Of a stretch of DNA of 64,000 bases, positions 24,801 through 34,053 are shown one piece after another. Position numbers and translations under genes: made by a program. Location: the NCBI RefSeq assembly GCF_963678975.1, contig NC_089278.1:13497959-13561958 (forward strand), written 5' to 3'. The notes under the pieces were generated by a model that worked only from the letters and a program-made list of their open reading frames with translations, had not been told where the DNA came from and did no database searches. The DNA is from Dysidea avara (lineage: Eukaryota; Porifera; Demospongiae; Dictyoceratida; Dysideidae). Each line of letters opens with the position of its first letter. The stretch's first letter is position 1.

Positions 24801-27151
24801 ACACAATATAGTTGCTTAGCGACGGTTGCTAGGTAACCGTTGCTAAGGTAAAAGTCATTTTGAGACCATAGCAAAGGTTGCCAGGCAACGGTTGCTAAGT
24901 GTGATTGGTCTTTTGCAGTGGTTATTTTTTGAATTTCTGTTGCCTAGTAACAGTTGCTATGGTTGTCGGATTAATTTGCAATAGGACGGATGGCTGTGGT
25001 ATTCGGGATTAATAGTTCTCGCACTGTAAACAGGAAGGAAATAGTGCTCGGCTTCGCCTCGCACTATTTTACTCCTTCCTGTTTACAATGTTCGCACTAT
25101 TAATCCCGAATACCACAGCCATCCGTCCTATTACATATACAAATACATTAGGAAAGTATTTAAATACAAATACATCCAGTTCCCAAACTACAAATACAAT
25201 TACTCAAAATTTGTGTTTAATTGTAATTAAATACAAATACTAATGTAATTGAACCCAAGTCTGCTGATCATATTATGGCATTTACTACCATATGTTGAAG
25301 GTCATGGTGTAGAGAAAAGCTTGAGCTCCATTATACAAAATAAACTTGCACCTTTTGTACAACATTAATCACAACGTTACTCTTTTTACAACTGATATGC
25401 AAACTACCTTAATTTAAAACAAAATAGAGGACAAGCATTTGTCTGTTTGTCCTATGTGTTGTCTTAGAGGTATAGGTGCTATTATGTTTAAACCAAAACG
25501 TCTTAACAACAAGTGTAGTAGCAAACTACACAGTAGGCCAGGTACCAAGAGTAACTCTTGGTACTAGGTACAGATAACCTCAGTGTAATATGTTTCCAGG
25601 TCTGTGAAAAAGGGGCACATATTATTAAAACTTGTGTGATTCATGTGGGGCTAATATCTGCTATGACCATGCAGTTTTTAGTCATTATTAGATATTTATA
25701 GTACAGTAGTTCCAAGAGTTAATAATATGGTGGGGTCCCTTATTATTAACACTTGGTAGTACTGCATGTTATAGGGATCATGAAGGTTTGCACTTTCTCC
25801 ATCATGGACTTAACCTATTTTGTGTCCTATTTCTCCTTATTGACAGCTCAAGATGTCAATTCTCAGTGCGTATGATACCTTCCTTACATTTGTAATGGGA
25901 ATCATCTGTACTTCTGTAGTGGCTGAATTGATTGCAGAAGTTCTTCTCATGCATACTGTTCTTTATTTGTAAATGTTGTGTAACAGGTTGAACATAGCTG
26001 AAAACAAAGCATAATGGTCACATCAATAGTTGATAGTTGAGTGAAACATTAAGTTTGGCATCATTCTTATTCTATTCTGTGAATGCTATCCCACTAGGGA
26101 CCTGTGAGAAGGCTTAAAGCCTGTGAATACTCTTTCTTCTGATGCAGTATGCATGCATTCACCATTCATAATTATGTTACAAAAAGAAAACAAACACGTG
26201 CAAGGAAAAATTTGGAATTTAAGTTTGATTAGGGATCCCTACTTCAGCCAGGTATAGGGATTAAATGTCCATTAGTATGTCTTCAGGTATAGGCGACCTC
26301 TCTTGTTTCACTACTTCTTATTCTGTGATCCCTAAATTCTTACACTTGTATATAAGAAGGATAGAGTAGATGTACATGTACAACTACAGTATTGCCAGCC
26401 AAATAAAGCTAGAGACAATCTGTATCATTTTTGCATGCAGTAACTGTTGTGTATGCTTTTCTCATAAACTAAAAGCTGTAGATATGCTTGTAGTACATCT
26501 GTAGGTGGAAAATTAGTTATCCATGTTTGTTCCTTCAGAGGAAAAATATATGCCATAGCTCAAAAATAAGCAACATGACCTTTAGCTGATCACTACATAT
26601 AATATGTTTGAGTATTTTCTTAACACTGTCACCCAGAGGTGTATAATCTATAATGTTTACTATACTATGCATCAGTATGGAGCACTAACTAATCAGCTCT
26701 TTACTGCATACATACTATAGTGGTCCTATGGAGTGACATGTTGGGAAGTGTTCAGTCTTGGACGTTCTCCATACCCTACTGTGGGCAATAATGAAATATT
26801 ACAACACATTGAAGCTGGGAATAGACTGCAGATGCCTGCACTGTGTTCAGAAGAAATGTACGGTAATAGCGATGATTATATTGTATTGTGGTGGCTGCAT
26901 TAATATAGCAATATTTATATACATCACTGTCAGTGATGTTGCATAGTTATACTGTTTGGATGTGTACATGCACATTAACATTTGTGTTTTTGTCATCATG
27001 CAGGTATTTATTGATGCTGAAGTGTTGGGACAAGGATGGTTACAGAAGAGTTTGTTTTGAAGACATTGTATTGGAATTGAAACAAATGATGGCTGTGCAA
27101 GCCACACAATATCAGCCATATGCAACTATAATAGAAAATTATGATACATGA
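3784..27151 (+). CDS. Receptor tyrosine kinase with two Frizzled-like CRDs (RTK1), 12 exons
   Basis: Exons by phase-consistent GT-AG borders: 3784-3872, 4306-4721, 13085-13543, 14060-14186, 14301-14395, 16069-16176, 16874-16969, 23146-23360, 23453-23562, 23620-23779, 26721-26857, 27004-27151. Total 2160 nt, 719 residues. Exon 1 gives a hydrophobic signal peptide. Two cysteine-rich domains follow (about residues 35-150 and 175-305), then a transmembrane helix (336-358) and an NPLY motif (377-380). Kinase landmarks are G430-E-G-E-F-G, VAVK (K459), helix-C E477, HRDLAARN (D565, N570), DFG (D583), the activation loop YMSEYY, APE, and DVWSYG across the exon 10/11 border. It ends at TGA 27149-27151. 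The kinase appears catalytically complete. The YxxxYY loop plus Frizzled CRD recall the ROR/MuSK/insulin-receptor side of the RTKs, but there is no kringle or Ig domain, so no orthologue is named. It should act at the plasma membrane; the ligand is unknown. Confidence 0.9.
4306..4721 (+). CDS. RTK1 exon 2: first Frizzled-like CRD
   Basis: It matches the CRD exon of the second gene (50373-50779) along its length: the patterns [23 protein letters not shown] and SPLLEPN are shared. One cysteine present in the paralogue (FPPCDQ) is replaced here by Phe (FPPFQQ), so one disulfide of the usual set may be missing. Several NxT/NxS glycosylation sites occur. Near the 3' end a 24-bp unit coding roughly SEPNNGTL is repeated in tandem (about 4655-4702). 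Confidence 0.85.
5420..6215 (-). mobile_element. Copy of a ~0.8-1 kb dispersed repeat with a conserved reading frame
   Basis: On the minus strand this holds one arm of an inverted block (ttttcaactagagtag...), then a frame with [17 protein letters not shown] residues (5748-6011), then GACT-type repeats. Related copies lie at 22430-22960, 25770-26330, 37850-38240, 40300-41150 and 56565-57560. The coding-like block ends at a conserved gtaagtcc, which resembles a splice donor. The origin is unknown; a captured host exon carried by a non-autonomous element is one reading. Confidence 0.55.
6442..6482. mobile_element. End fragment of CAGTGTTGGG repeat family
   Basis: This is a left terminus (cagtgttgggcaagttac, then aagtaactagttac) of the family also seen at 11701-12180 and 39868-40195. 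The sequence diverges afterwards. The family is AT-rich with many gtaac/gttac words and CAGTG ends, as in many hAT-like non-autonomous elements. Confidence 0.5.
7529..9412 (-). other. Possible minus-strand transcription unit of duplicated micro-exon cassettes
   Basis: A block at 7529-7863 recurs at 8309-8627, and 8220-8300 recurs at 8628-8706. Read on the minus strand, the units show acceptor-like tracts (ttttacag, ttgtcag), then 29-42 nt, then the repeated donor-like end TTCAG|gtcagt. One cassette (ATATCGAAAC...GATGTTCCAG) occurs twice almost unchanged. Upstream, 9044-9412 is open for 122 codons from an ATG at 9412. No family is recognised. It could be a real gene with very short exons inside RTK1 intron 2 on the opposite strand, or simply a tandemly duplicated repeat. 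Confidence 0.35.
9944..9995. repeat. 26-bp unit in two tandem copies
   Basis: The unit tctacagctactgtattatg (first 20 of 26 bases) is repeated head to tail without change. It is intronic in RTK1. Confidence 0.85.
10162..10527. repeat. Two diverged tandem copies of a ~187-bp unit
   Basis: Copy 1 begins at 10162 and copy 2 at 10351, both with cagtcaaaaggtga. Shared blocks include ccttgaggggttag and gcattgtccat. On the minus strand both are partly open, but there is no recognisable protein. Confidence 0.75.
10730..10753. repeat. Short palindrome
   Basis: The sequence acaccgtaaattc is mirrored by gaatttacggtgt around a short centre. It resembles the terminal sequence (tgtaaattcagaagtatg) of the larger inverted-repeat element at 33046-33207. 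Confidence 0.6.
10892..11700. mobile_element. 809-bp palindrome with ~400-bp arms
   Basis: The two arms are symmetric about 11296 with no apparent indel, because paired landmarks (10892/11700 and 11273/11319) give the same centre. Both arms encode the same 60-residue open frame (10984-11166 minus, 11426-11608 plus), which shows near-identity. Inside each arm the block ggccgcttcagatatcagc occurs twice. It lies in RTK1 intron 2 and abuts a CAGTGTT-family fragment on the right. A transcript would fold into a very long hairpin. Confidence 0.9.
11701..12180. mobile_element. CAGTGTT-family (hAT-like) non-autonomous element, right part
   Basis: It runs from ttacatattacttgcaactg to the terminus taacgcgttactccgaacac(tg). 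The same internal blocks (gtgtgaaactacca, aataagcttcattcag) occur at 39900-40195, and the same right end at 39431-39548. No open frame. The left end is missing here; the palindrome takes its place. Confidence 0.7.
12740..12914. mobile_element. MITE with CAGTGGAACC ends and TA flanks
   Basis: The termini cagtggaacctctc and gagattctactg are imperfect inverted repeats, with TA on both sides (12738-12739 and 12915-12916). Size and TA target fit Tc1/mariner- or pogo-type MITEs. Intronic in RTK1. Confidence 0.65.
13085..13543 (+). CDS. RTK1 exon 3: second cysteine-rich (Frizzled-like) domain
   Basis: It encodes ten cysteines with spacing like a Frizzled CRD (RCNPLP, SCQG, DIC, IVC, HPC, ICMSSC, ECIN, FNC, DNC). 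The donor is duplicated: a 19-bp direct repeat (ccaaatgcagttggtaagt-like) places gtaagt after 13543 and again after 13562. Only the first keeps the frame into exon 4. Confidence 0.8.
14060..14395 (+). CDS. RTK1 exons 4-5: transmembrane helix and juxtamembrane NPLY
   Basis: Exon 4 (14060-14186) codes a Ser/Pro-rich stalk and a 23-residue hydrophobic helix followed by WKYMRK, a stop-transfer. Exon 5 (14301-14395) holds NPLYGIYS, an NPxY-type motif that can bind PTB-domain adaptors when phosphorylated, then a Ser/Thr-rich stretch. Confidence 0.85.
16069..27151 (+). CDS. RTK1 exons 6-12: tyrosine kinase domain
   Basis: Exons 6-7 carry the glycine loop and the ATP-binding lysine. Exon 8 carries helix C and the hinge ([10 protein letters not shown]). 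Exon 9 carries the catalytic loop, exon 10 DFG to APE, and exons 11-12 the C-lobe (DVWSYG, LMLKCW). Exon 11 is best ended at 26857 (donor gtacgg), because only that phase joins to give [11 protein letters not shown]. The last residues include YATI and NYDT, possible SH2 docking tyrosines. Intron 7 contains the Gypsy element and intron 10 a hAT-like element. Confidence 0.88.
17186..17378 (-). repeat. 3' LTR of the Gypsy element
   Basis: 193 bp, matching 21309-21501 except for two substitutions noticed by eye (at the actctg/actcag and ttcgaat/ttcaaat positions). The purine tract lies just inside it at 17379-17392. Confidence 0.93.
17391..21272 (-). CDS. Gag-Pol polyprotein of Ty3/Gypsy element, one in-frame stop
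   Basis: One frame runs from the ATG at 21272 to 17391, interrupted only by a TGA at 20937-20939 (gag codon 112). The 1167-residue part after the stop holds two CCHC zinc knuckles (about residues 70-105), an aspartic protease with DTGAA (about 169), reverse transcriptase with YLDD (about 448), RNase H with ACDASPYG (about 600), an HHCC zinc-binding region (about 817-853), and integrase D, D, E at about 877, 936 and 970. It copies and integrates the element. The stop separates most of gag from pol, so this copy is probably defective, although nothing else in it looks decayed. Whether the TGA is read through or is a damage mutation cannot be seen from one copy. Confidence 0.93.
21309..21501 (-). 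repeat. 5' LTR of the Gypsy element
   Basis: 193 bp. On the minus strand it starts tgtcataac and ends atattaca, then tat and a TGG-starting primer-binding-site-like tract (tggcgacgaggat, about 21293-21305). Confidence 0.93.
21695..22361. mobile_element. GGGGC-ended non-autonomous element
   Basis: The ends caggggcagag and ctccgctcctg are rough inverted repeats. The interior block from tgccaatactagggggtctg through gactgctctattagagtatc is shared with the element at 29229-30077. No coding capacity. Intronic in RTK1, directly downstream of the Gypsy insertion. Confidence 0.55.
22430..22960 (+). mobile_element. Diverged copy of the dispersed repeat with GTCA microsatellite
   Basis: It contains gggacactaaggaggacaaag, cagtataccaaaaggtac and a following tetranucleotide tract in the same order as the copy at 56565-57560. 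The coding-like block is more decayed here. Confidence 0.5.
22781..22864. repeat. (GTCA)n microsatellite
   Basis: About twenty uninterrupted copies of a GTCA tetranucleotide. It reads as Val-Ser-Gln-Ser repeats in one frame, which is not a gene. The same repeat occurs at the equivalent place of another copy (57296-57349). Confidence 0.95.
23963..25263. mobile_element. hAT-like non-autonomous element with nested palindrome
   Basis: The ends cagacttggg and cccaagtctg are inverted. Subterminal regions are full of caaatac/gtatttaaatac words on both sides. Flanks read ctgatcaa-tt and ctgatcat, a possible imperfect 8-bp target duplication. There is no transposase frame. Inside are GTTGCTA/TAGCAAC-rich sequence and the palindrome at 24981-25131. 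Lies in RTK1 intron 10. Confidence 0.65.
24981..25131. repeat. 151-bp near-perfect palindrome
   Basis: The arm ataggacggatggctgtggt, continuing to aaacaggaagg, is mirrored exactly at the right side around the centre at 25056 (cggcttcgcctcg). Nested in the hAT-like element. Confidence 0.85.
25770..26330. mobile_element. Decayed copies of dispersed repeats
   Basis: Blocks such as gatcatgaaggtttgcac, catcatggactta and ttgaacatagctgaaaac match the dispersed repeat at 40300-41150. At 26088-26140 a second repeat (gctatcccactagggacc, then cctgtgaatac) also occurs at 60648-60695. Too degraded for exact limits. Confidence 0.45.
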
Positions 27152-27154
27152 CGG

Positions 27155-27158
<4 letters not shown>

Positions 27159-27186
<28 letters not shown>
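27159..27186. repeat. (GT)n microsatellite in RTK1 3' region
   Basis: About fourteen GT dinucleotides starting eight bases after the RTK1 stop codon, so probably in its 3' UTR. Confidence 0.95.
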
Positions 27187-27187
<1 letters not shown>

Positions 27188-28853
27188 CACCTCTGCATGA
27201 TGACAGCATATCATATAATGGATTGTAGCTACACTGTATTTAACATAATTATAGTGTGGCCAACATGTAAGCTGCTGCATTATGTAAAGGCTATTTTTAT
27301 CAAATATACCAATAACACAGAAATAGGACCTTAGTTACAAGAACATCCTCATGATTCGTATTATAGTATAGAAGATTTGTGAAATGTTTGCTTTTGGTGA
27401 TAAAAGCATGGAACTTATTATAAGTTTTGGACTATAGAGAAATCTCAGATTTGACCTTGGGTGAACTTTGTGGCCATTTTTATTAGTCTTTATTTCTTTT
27501 AGCAATAATTCAAATTGTTAAAACTTGTTATAAAATAGAAGGTCTCTCATGCTAAGAAACAGTTTGAGTCAGTAGCATGTTTCATTGTAAAGATACAGCT
27601 GTTTTTATATCCATGAAATACTGTGAGTTCACCTGCCCATTGAAATACACTAAGAGGCTGCTTACACCATTCATCATTTTGTCATTAATTTTAAACATGA
27701 TAGTCATACACTGCACCAAGAGTATTGACATTATTTGTTACCATAGAAACCTACAATCACAGTACTAAAGTTATGTTGTTGATTGATATTTATTTAGATC
27801 ACCTGAAAGCATAGCTACTTGTGATACTTGGTGGAAACCTGTTATTAGTACTTAAGAAAATCACTATACATCAAAAATTTCGGTCCTGAAACATATAAAT
27901 TAACTTCTTGAGGGGCTGTGGCACCCAAAACCCCCTGCTCCATATACATATAAAAATCTAGATACCTTTAAACATATAATTGCTGATCTCAGAAGTAAAA
28001 AAGACAGGAAGCACTGTGCCCATCTCATTGTAAAAAAAACTGTTGCTTAGCCATTCTTAATGTGGCTGAGAAAAACTTATAGCAGTAAAAGGAACTTTTG
28101 TTCAACTTTACAAATACAAGCTTCATACAAATGTTTCTTACTCAATTCATGTTTTCTGTATGTGGCTCTGGCATTGGTGGTACAATTACTTTCGAGTATG
28201 TGGAAGCTTTTATGTCGATGTAGGTTTTCTCACAACTATCGCCCAAAAACCGTTTGCTGAAATGTCAAGGTTAGTGCCATTTTCAGTGTTTGAAGAAGCT
28301 AAGATGAACAGCTCATCTGTGACTGGTTATAGATGGGGTTCAACTTCAACCTCATGACAGACCTAGCTAGGTAAGTATATTAACCAGCTGTCAAATCACA
28401 AATCTCATTGTTACAAATTGATGGAAAGCCACCTTAATTGGGAATGTGTAAAAGAATATTCAACAGAGAACTTTGTTTCACAATGTTGAGGGAGCCTAGC
28501 TGGATCCCATCCATACCTGAGAGCAACTCATCATGGCATCATGCGTGCACTGCAAAAAACTTGGATTTACACACCCAATGGCATATGCATATTTAGCACA
28601 CGTGTAAAATAGGTCAAATTTGCAACATATGTGTTTGCAGAAATGTGTAGAATAGGTCAAATTTGTGACTATGCACATCATGATCACATTTGATGGAAAA
28701 TGGTATTTCAACACATTTCCTCCAGTAGCACATACATGTTTGCAACTTCACTACATACACCTGTATGTGCATAGTGCACAAATGTGTAGCAAAAAAGGAT
28801 GACTGTATGTGCTTCACCTGTGATAGGGTAGCGCACAAAAGCAAAATGCATAT
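27187..28853. other. Downstream of RTK1, no gene seen
   Basis: There is a fragment of the 2058-2489 repeat at 27448-27485. At 28600-28700 a motif (aggtcaaatttg with a nearby tgtag) repeats twice. Open frames here are short, overlap on both strands and have no family resemblance. Confidence 0.45.
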
Positions 28854-28854
28854 G

Positions 28855-28923
28855 TTTTACTGTGATGGAAAGTAGTTTTGTACAGAGTAAAACTGTGCAA
28901 AACTACTTTCCATCACAGTAAAA
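28855..28923. repeat. 69-bp palindrome
   Basis: The sequence ttttactgtgatggaaagta is mirrored by tactttccatcacagtaaaa around a short centre near 28889. It is a short foldback sequence. Confidence 0.85.
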
Positions 28924-29048
28924 TGCTCGATAAATAAATTAAATAGCTGGTTAGCCACATATTGCAATCCACGGGCTATCATGATAAATGAACACAAAGA
29001 AATTATAGTATGACATTGTGCTATCCTGCACCGGCGAGCCCGGATGTG

Positions 29049-29138
29049 GTCTCGCGTGCCAGACCCTCTGTCTGATTGATTAAGATCAACTGTTATCTTC
29101 TTTCTTATCAATCCATCCGTGGATCTGGTGCGTGAGAC
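29049..29138. mobile_element. Foldback element with GTCTCGCGTGCCAGAC end
   Basis: The left end gtctcgcgtgccagac matches the palindrome at 257-334. The right end atctggtgcgtgagac is an imperfect inverse. The interior is unrelated to the first copy. Probably a second, longer member of the same family. Confidence 0.6.
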
Positions 29139-29228
29139 TGGTTTTCGACACAAATAGTGCTATCTATCTACATACCGTGCTTTGTACCGTGCATTCAGTC
29201 CGCTTCGATAGATCTGAGTCAAGGGATG

Positions 29229-30077
29229 CAGGGGCGGATCTAGGATTTATAAAAGGGGGGGGGGGCTAACTCAAGGTACTAATCTCTTGGGTAGAGGCAT
29301 GCTGGAACTAGGGGGGTCTGGGGGCATGCCCCCCAAGGAAAATTTTGAAAAATAGATGCTAAATATTGCAATTTGGGGACATTTCCACATAAAATTCATA
29401 ATATTTTCTGCCTGTAGATATTTTATATACTGCCTTTAGATTATAGCATAGGTATCATGGCTCTCTGAAGCATTTTGTTAATGGAAAAGTTTGGGTAGGT
29501 ACAGACAACCAAGTACATGATGCACCCCTCTCACAATTGCACAACACTGAATAGGTGCATGTTAGAAAAATAATGTCGAAAGTGTAAAATTTTGAAATTT
29601 GAACAATACAAGATTGAATCTGAGAGCATTTTCAATGGAGATTGTGTACCTGAATTAAGTATTACCATACATATTAACTACACAAGTAGATGAATGAAGC
29701 CCTTTAAACAGACCAATGCACTTCATTGTATGTATAGGTGCAGGCAGATTTGGAAAAATTTCATAACAGAATCAACTACATGTTTCCAGTGAATGTTCTA
29801 TTAGAGTAGTTAGCCTATTAGAGTATCTCGATCTTGTACGCCTCCAATGCTGATCCAGGTCCTTGTTGCATAAACTTTAGCATAAATCCACTGATAATAC
29901 CTTGGAAAAATGTTTATAAGGTGGTTTTATGAGTATTTGTATTATTAGTGATCATATAATTATGCTAAGACAAAATTTCATTATAATGCTCAGCATATTG
30001 ATCAAGTTAAGCCTAAATATGAAGGGGGGGGGGGGGGGGCTTCAGCCCCCAAAGCCCCCCCTCTGGATCCGCCCCTG
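29229..30077. mobile_element. CAGGGGCGGATC-ended non-autonomous element
   Basis: The termini caggggcggatctag and ctggatccgcccctg are inverted, with G-runs just inside each end (29257-29266 and about 30024-30039). The interior shares a long block with 21695-22361. No frame of note. The G-rich tail gggggcttcagcccccaaag resembles the tails of the tRNA-headed units at 38859 and 58857. Confidence 0.75.
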
Positions 30078-30113
30078 GCCGATGAGGTTGAAGTTGCACA
30101 TAGAGTCACCGTC

Positions 30114-32630
30114 GGTGGGGTCTATTCTACGGAACGGAACGGAACGGAACGGAACGGAATGATGGACTAAACTGCGGAACGGAATGCTTTCTCAGATTGA
30201 AGCTTGCAGCTTACCATTGCTGTACAAGTTATCAGTGGTACTTCCAGCAGGTAATCAAACGTACCCCAAGAAAGATAAAACGAATTTAAGGATCGATTGT
30301 GGGTTCTTGTTGGTTGTCATTAGTAACGAAGTACGAATTGTGGGAATAGCTGACTCAGTGTGTTCATCTTCGGATATATCAAGTAGGGAACTTAATGCAT
30401 GACTAGTTTTTACTAGTATGTGAGTTATTTTTACTTACTTGACTTTAGAATGTACAGTCTGAGGCCCAGCCTTTCTAATCGGCATAAATCAGTATGTGTA
30501 TAGCTACACTACAAAGGAAACAAGTATGGTAACAAGCTGAATCAACTCAGTCTAAGCAGAATATAAAGGAATTTTGTGCAGTGTGTGAGGAGCAAACATT
30601 CAGATACCTCAAGGAGGCTATATTGTGTGAACATCAATGATTCATTAACAGAGTAGTGGACTATTGTCAGATATCTCAGCCTGAGTACTGAGCTGAATTC
30701 TGGCTGGGGTCTATTTTACAGAATGGAATGCTTTCTGAATCAACTTGCAGCTTGGCTAGCTGCTATCATTGCTGAAATTGCTTTTTATCAGTGGAACCTC
30801 CAGGAAAATGGAATAGGATAATTATAAAACATTAATTAAGTGATTGTTTAGGTAATCATGACTTTATTCAGTCTAATAAACAGAATATATGGTTGATTGA
30901 GTGAGGTATCACTTTCAGAATGTTCAGATGACCAGTGATGAGATGCATGGATTCATTGAATTTTTGTTGTGGTTGGAGACATTAAATATCCAAAAGCAAA
31001 CTGACTGTATAATATTAATTCACTTTCTTTATATTTTCTCAATTTTGAGCCTGTATACAAATAATTGAATTTTCCTTGTCAATAGAAATCCTAGAATAAG
31101 ATGGGAGAGAAACTTATCTTTGTTTACCTATACTGTACAACCAAGAGTTCGTAATACTGATTTGTATGGGGGAGAGTGTCTAACTCTCAGTATGGCCTGT
31201 ACAAACACCCTGCGTAAAGTTCACCTTTCATCAAATCAACACCTTTACTGGGGGATAGAAAACTGTTGATTAGTGTTGCTGAAGAAGGTAAAGCCTTTGT
31301 TCTGAAATAAGGCTGAGGTGTTACTTTAAGTAGGGTGTTTGGTGAATGCATTCAAGTTAGACACTCTCCACCTTATTATGAACTCTTGATACAACTTCAA
31401 AGGAAAATGAAGAAAACATACAGATGAATCAATAAAATCACTACAGTAAGGTGAATTACAGACTAGTGAGATCTTGGTTAATTAATGACAGTGGTTGGAG
31501 ATTAAGTGTGGTAGCTTCTTGTTCTAGAATATGTTGCAAAGTGGAAGTACACATCAAAATGGGATATCAATTTCATTATGAAAAATTTGTATACATAAAT
31601 AATCTAGCATTACTATTTCATTTGTCCTCCACTTAAACATGCTACAACAGTACTAGTGTCAGTACATTGGCAGTGAGTCTACCTTGAAATTTCAACTCTA
31701 GAGTAGATCCAACACAGGACAGACCGCACTGTAACAAATACATGTGATCCCATTGTAATTTCATGGACCAGCTGGACTGGGAATCACTTGAAAATAGACG
31801 AACAAATTTAACCGGTTTTGTTTGAAGTGAAGCATGTGAAATGTTACACTTAAGAAATCCTAGGATTCTTAGGTGGTATGTAATTAATGTGAGTGTTCCA
31901 TTTCAGGTCTGACTAGATACATTGAAAATTACACACACATCCTGGTCCAAATCACGTTTGCCTGGTGGCTACGGGCATGGTTTCACATGCAGCTTATAAT
32001 AGAGATTTGGCTGATCTTGGAGTTTTGGCATTTAGCCTGATTCAAGGCTAGCAGTCAGACACATCCTTGAATTGTGCAACAGATAAAATCAGCTCACTAT
32101 TGAATACGGCATTAGTCCACTGCACCAGCTGTTAATATATAAATAACTCCATGCATACACTTCAGTGATGTTTGCAGAATATACCCTCCTTGCGGTCTGC
32201 CAAAATATTTGCTCCTCACACACTGCAGAAAATTCTTCAAGTTTTAATTCAGCTGGCTCTTTCCTGTTACCAGTATCTTCCTGCTTGCTTTATTTATGAC
32301 TTGTGACTTGAAAGACCGGCCCAGACTGTTTTCTAAATAAGAAAAACAGCTCACATAAAGTTCCCTTCCGTATGGATGAACATCACTGATACAGCTCATC
32401 CCACAATAATACTTCGTTACTAATGACAACCAACAAAAACCCACAATCGATCCGTTAATTCTTTTTATCTTATGTTTAATCACCCACTGGAGATGCCACT
32501 GCTAACTTATAAGGGAGGTTTCAGCAATGGTAAGTTGCAAGCTTCAATTTGAGAAAGCGTTCCGTTCCGTGGTTTAGTCCATCATTCCGTTCCGTTCCGT
32601 TCCGTTCCGTTCCGTAGAATAGTCCCCACC
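30114..32630. mobile_element. Mutator-like (MULE-type) non-autonomous transposon
   Basis: The nine bases gtcaccgtc are repeated exactly on both sides (30105-30113 and 32631-32639). The inverted ends run from ggtggggtctattctacgga inward and contain tandem GGAAC units (30132-30158) mirrored by GTTCC units (32585-32615). The inverted similarity continues inside (gatcgattgtgggt near 30292 against acccacaatcgatc near 32440). A 9-bp duplication with long inverted ends is the hallmark of the Mutator superfamily. No transposase frame remains, so it needs one in trans. Confidence 0.85.
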
Positions 32631-33045
32631 GTCACCGTCATACATAGCTTAACAGGTCACGCAGTCGTTCAGTCTTACAACTGCATCACTGCATGTGTAG
32701 GAGTTGACCATGAAACCCAAAGTATGCACTAGTAGGCGTCACCCAGTAGGCGTCACCCAGTAGGCGTCACCAAGTGACGGCGGGGCGCTGAGATCGATCA
32801 GCTGATCCGCACGAGGCTGATTTCTTCCCTCGGGCTAGATGGTCTGCCCTTGCCACCACCCCCAGCACCAGTTGGCATGTGCTGGACAACTGTTAGAAGA
32901 TAAAAGAGGTTGGACTCAGTAGTCCCTGTGCCCATCAAAGGCTCATCTCTGGTCTGGCGTAGTATGCGGTGGCGTTGCAGTGGCGGTCATGTCGGATCCA
33001 AGAGGGAAGGGGAGCAATTGCACCCCCTCATCCACAATACACATT

Positions 33046-33207
33046 ACACTGTAAATTCAGAAGTATGAAGTTCATACTAATAGTATATGCTCCCTGCAGT
33101 CACTTAGTAGCCATGATGTACATACTTCAGAAGTATGATCTTCATATTAAGTGACCGCAGGGAGCATACCATTAGTATGAACTTCATACTTCTGAATTTA
33201 CATTGTA
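33046..33207. mobile_element. Inverted-repeat MITE (TGTAAATTCAGAAGTATG ends)
   Basis: The arms tgtaaattcagaagtatgaa and ttcatacttctgaatttaca enclose a second inner inverted pair (tatgctccctgc against gcagggagcata). Foldable throughout and non-coding. Confidence 0.8.
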
Positions 33208-33910
33208 GAGTCATTCACAATAACTACTTGAATTAATACTGGTGTAATGATGTTCAGCAAAAGTAACTCAGTGGTGGACTCGCTCAAATCAAAGAAATGA
33301 TTATTCAGTTCATGCAAGATTGAGATAGCTTCTCTAATAGAACAGTCAGAGACTCAAATGGAATGTTCACCACAGGCATGCAATTATGGAGGTTCTTTCA
33401 AGTGCTTCCCATTTGCAAAAAATCTAGAATGCCCATAGCATGCATGGTGCTGCACTGCAAATGCTAGTTTTTATACTGATCGAGTATTAATTGGCTGTCC
33501 TTTTATGTACACAAGGGTCACACTGTAAACTAGCTATACTCATGGAAATCACCACTGTCATTTATATCCCTACAACAAAGACCACTAAAAAGCATTTCAG
33601 GTAGTCGGACATTTAATCCCTAATTCAGTCTATATTCTATATTCCATGACTGAATTAGAAATGTCTACTACTCTGGTATGTCTTCAAGCGTAGGCTTTTT
33701 TTGCTATGATCCCTAATTAAACTTAAAAGTCTTAATTTTTCCTTAATATATTATTGTATAATTGCGCTAAAATACTGAGGCTGCACTAGCACCTTGCAAT
33801 TTGACACCAACATGTTCCAAAAGATTTTTTGATCTGCATATTTTCACCAGCTACTGTGATTATCCTGTGCTCCAGAGCAAGAAATAAAAAAGCCATCCAC
33901 CACTACTGCG

Positions 33911-34053
33911 GTTCTAAGAGACCTTGCACAACAACAAAACAAGCGAAAATCAAGTGCACAAGATTTCGTCCAATCAAATCAATTCATTTTTGAAGTTCAA
34001 ACAATAATTACCACACGTGACATCTTGTTGTTGTGCAAGGTCTCTTAGAACCA
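33911..34053. mobile_element. Small inverted-repeat element
   Basis: The 28-bp perfect termini begin ggttctaagagaccttgc and are mirrored by gcaaggtctcttagaacc. The 87-bp interior is unique. Confidence 0.75.
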
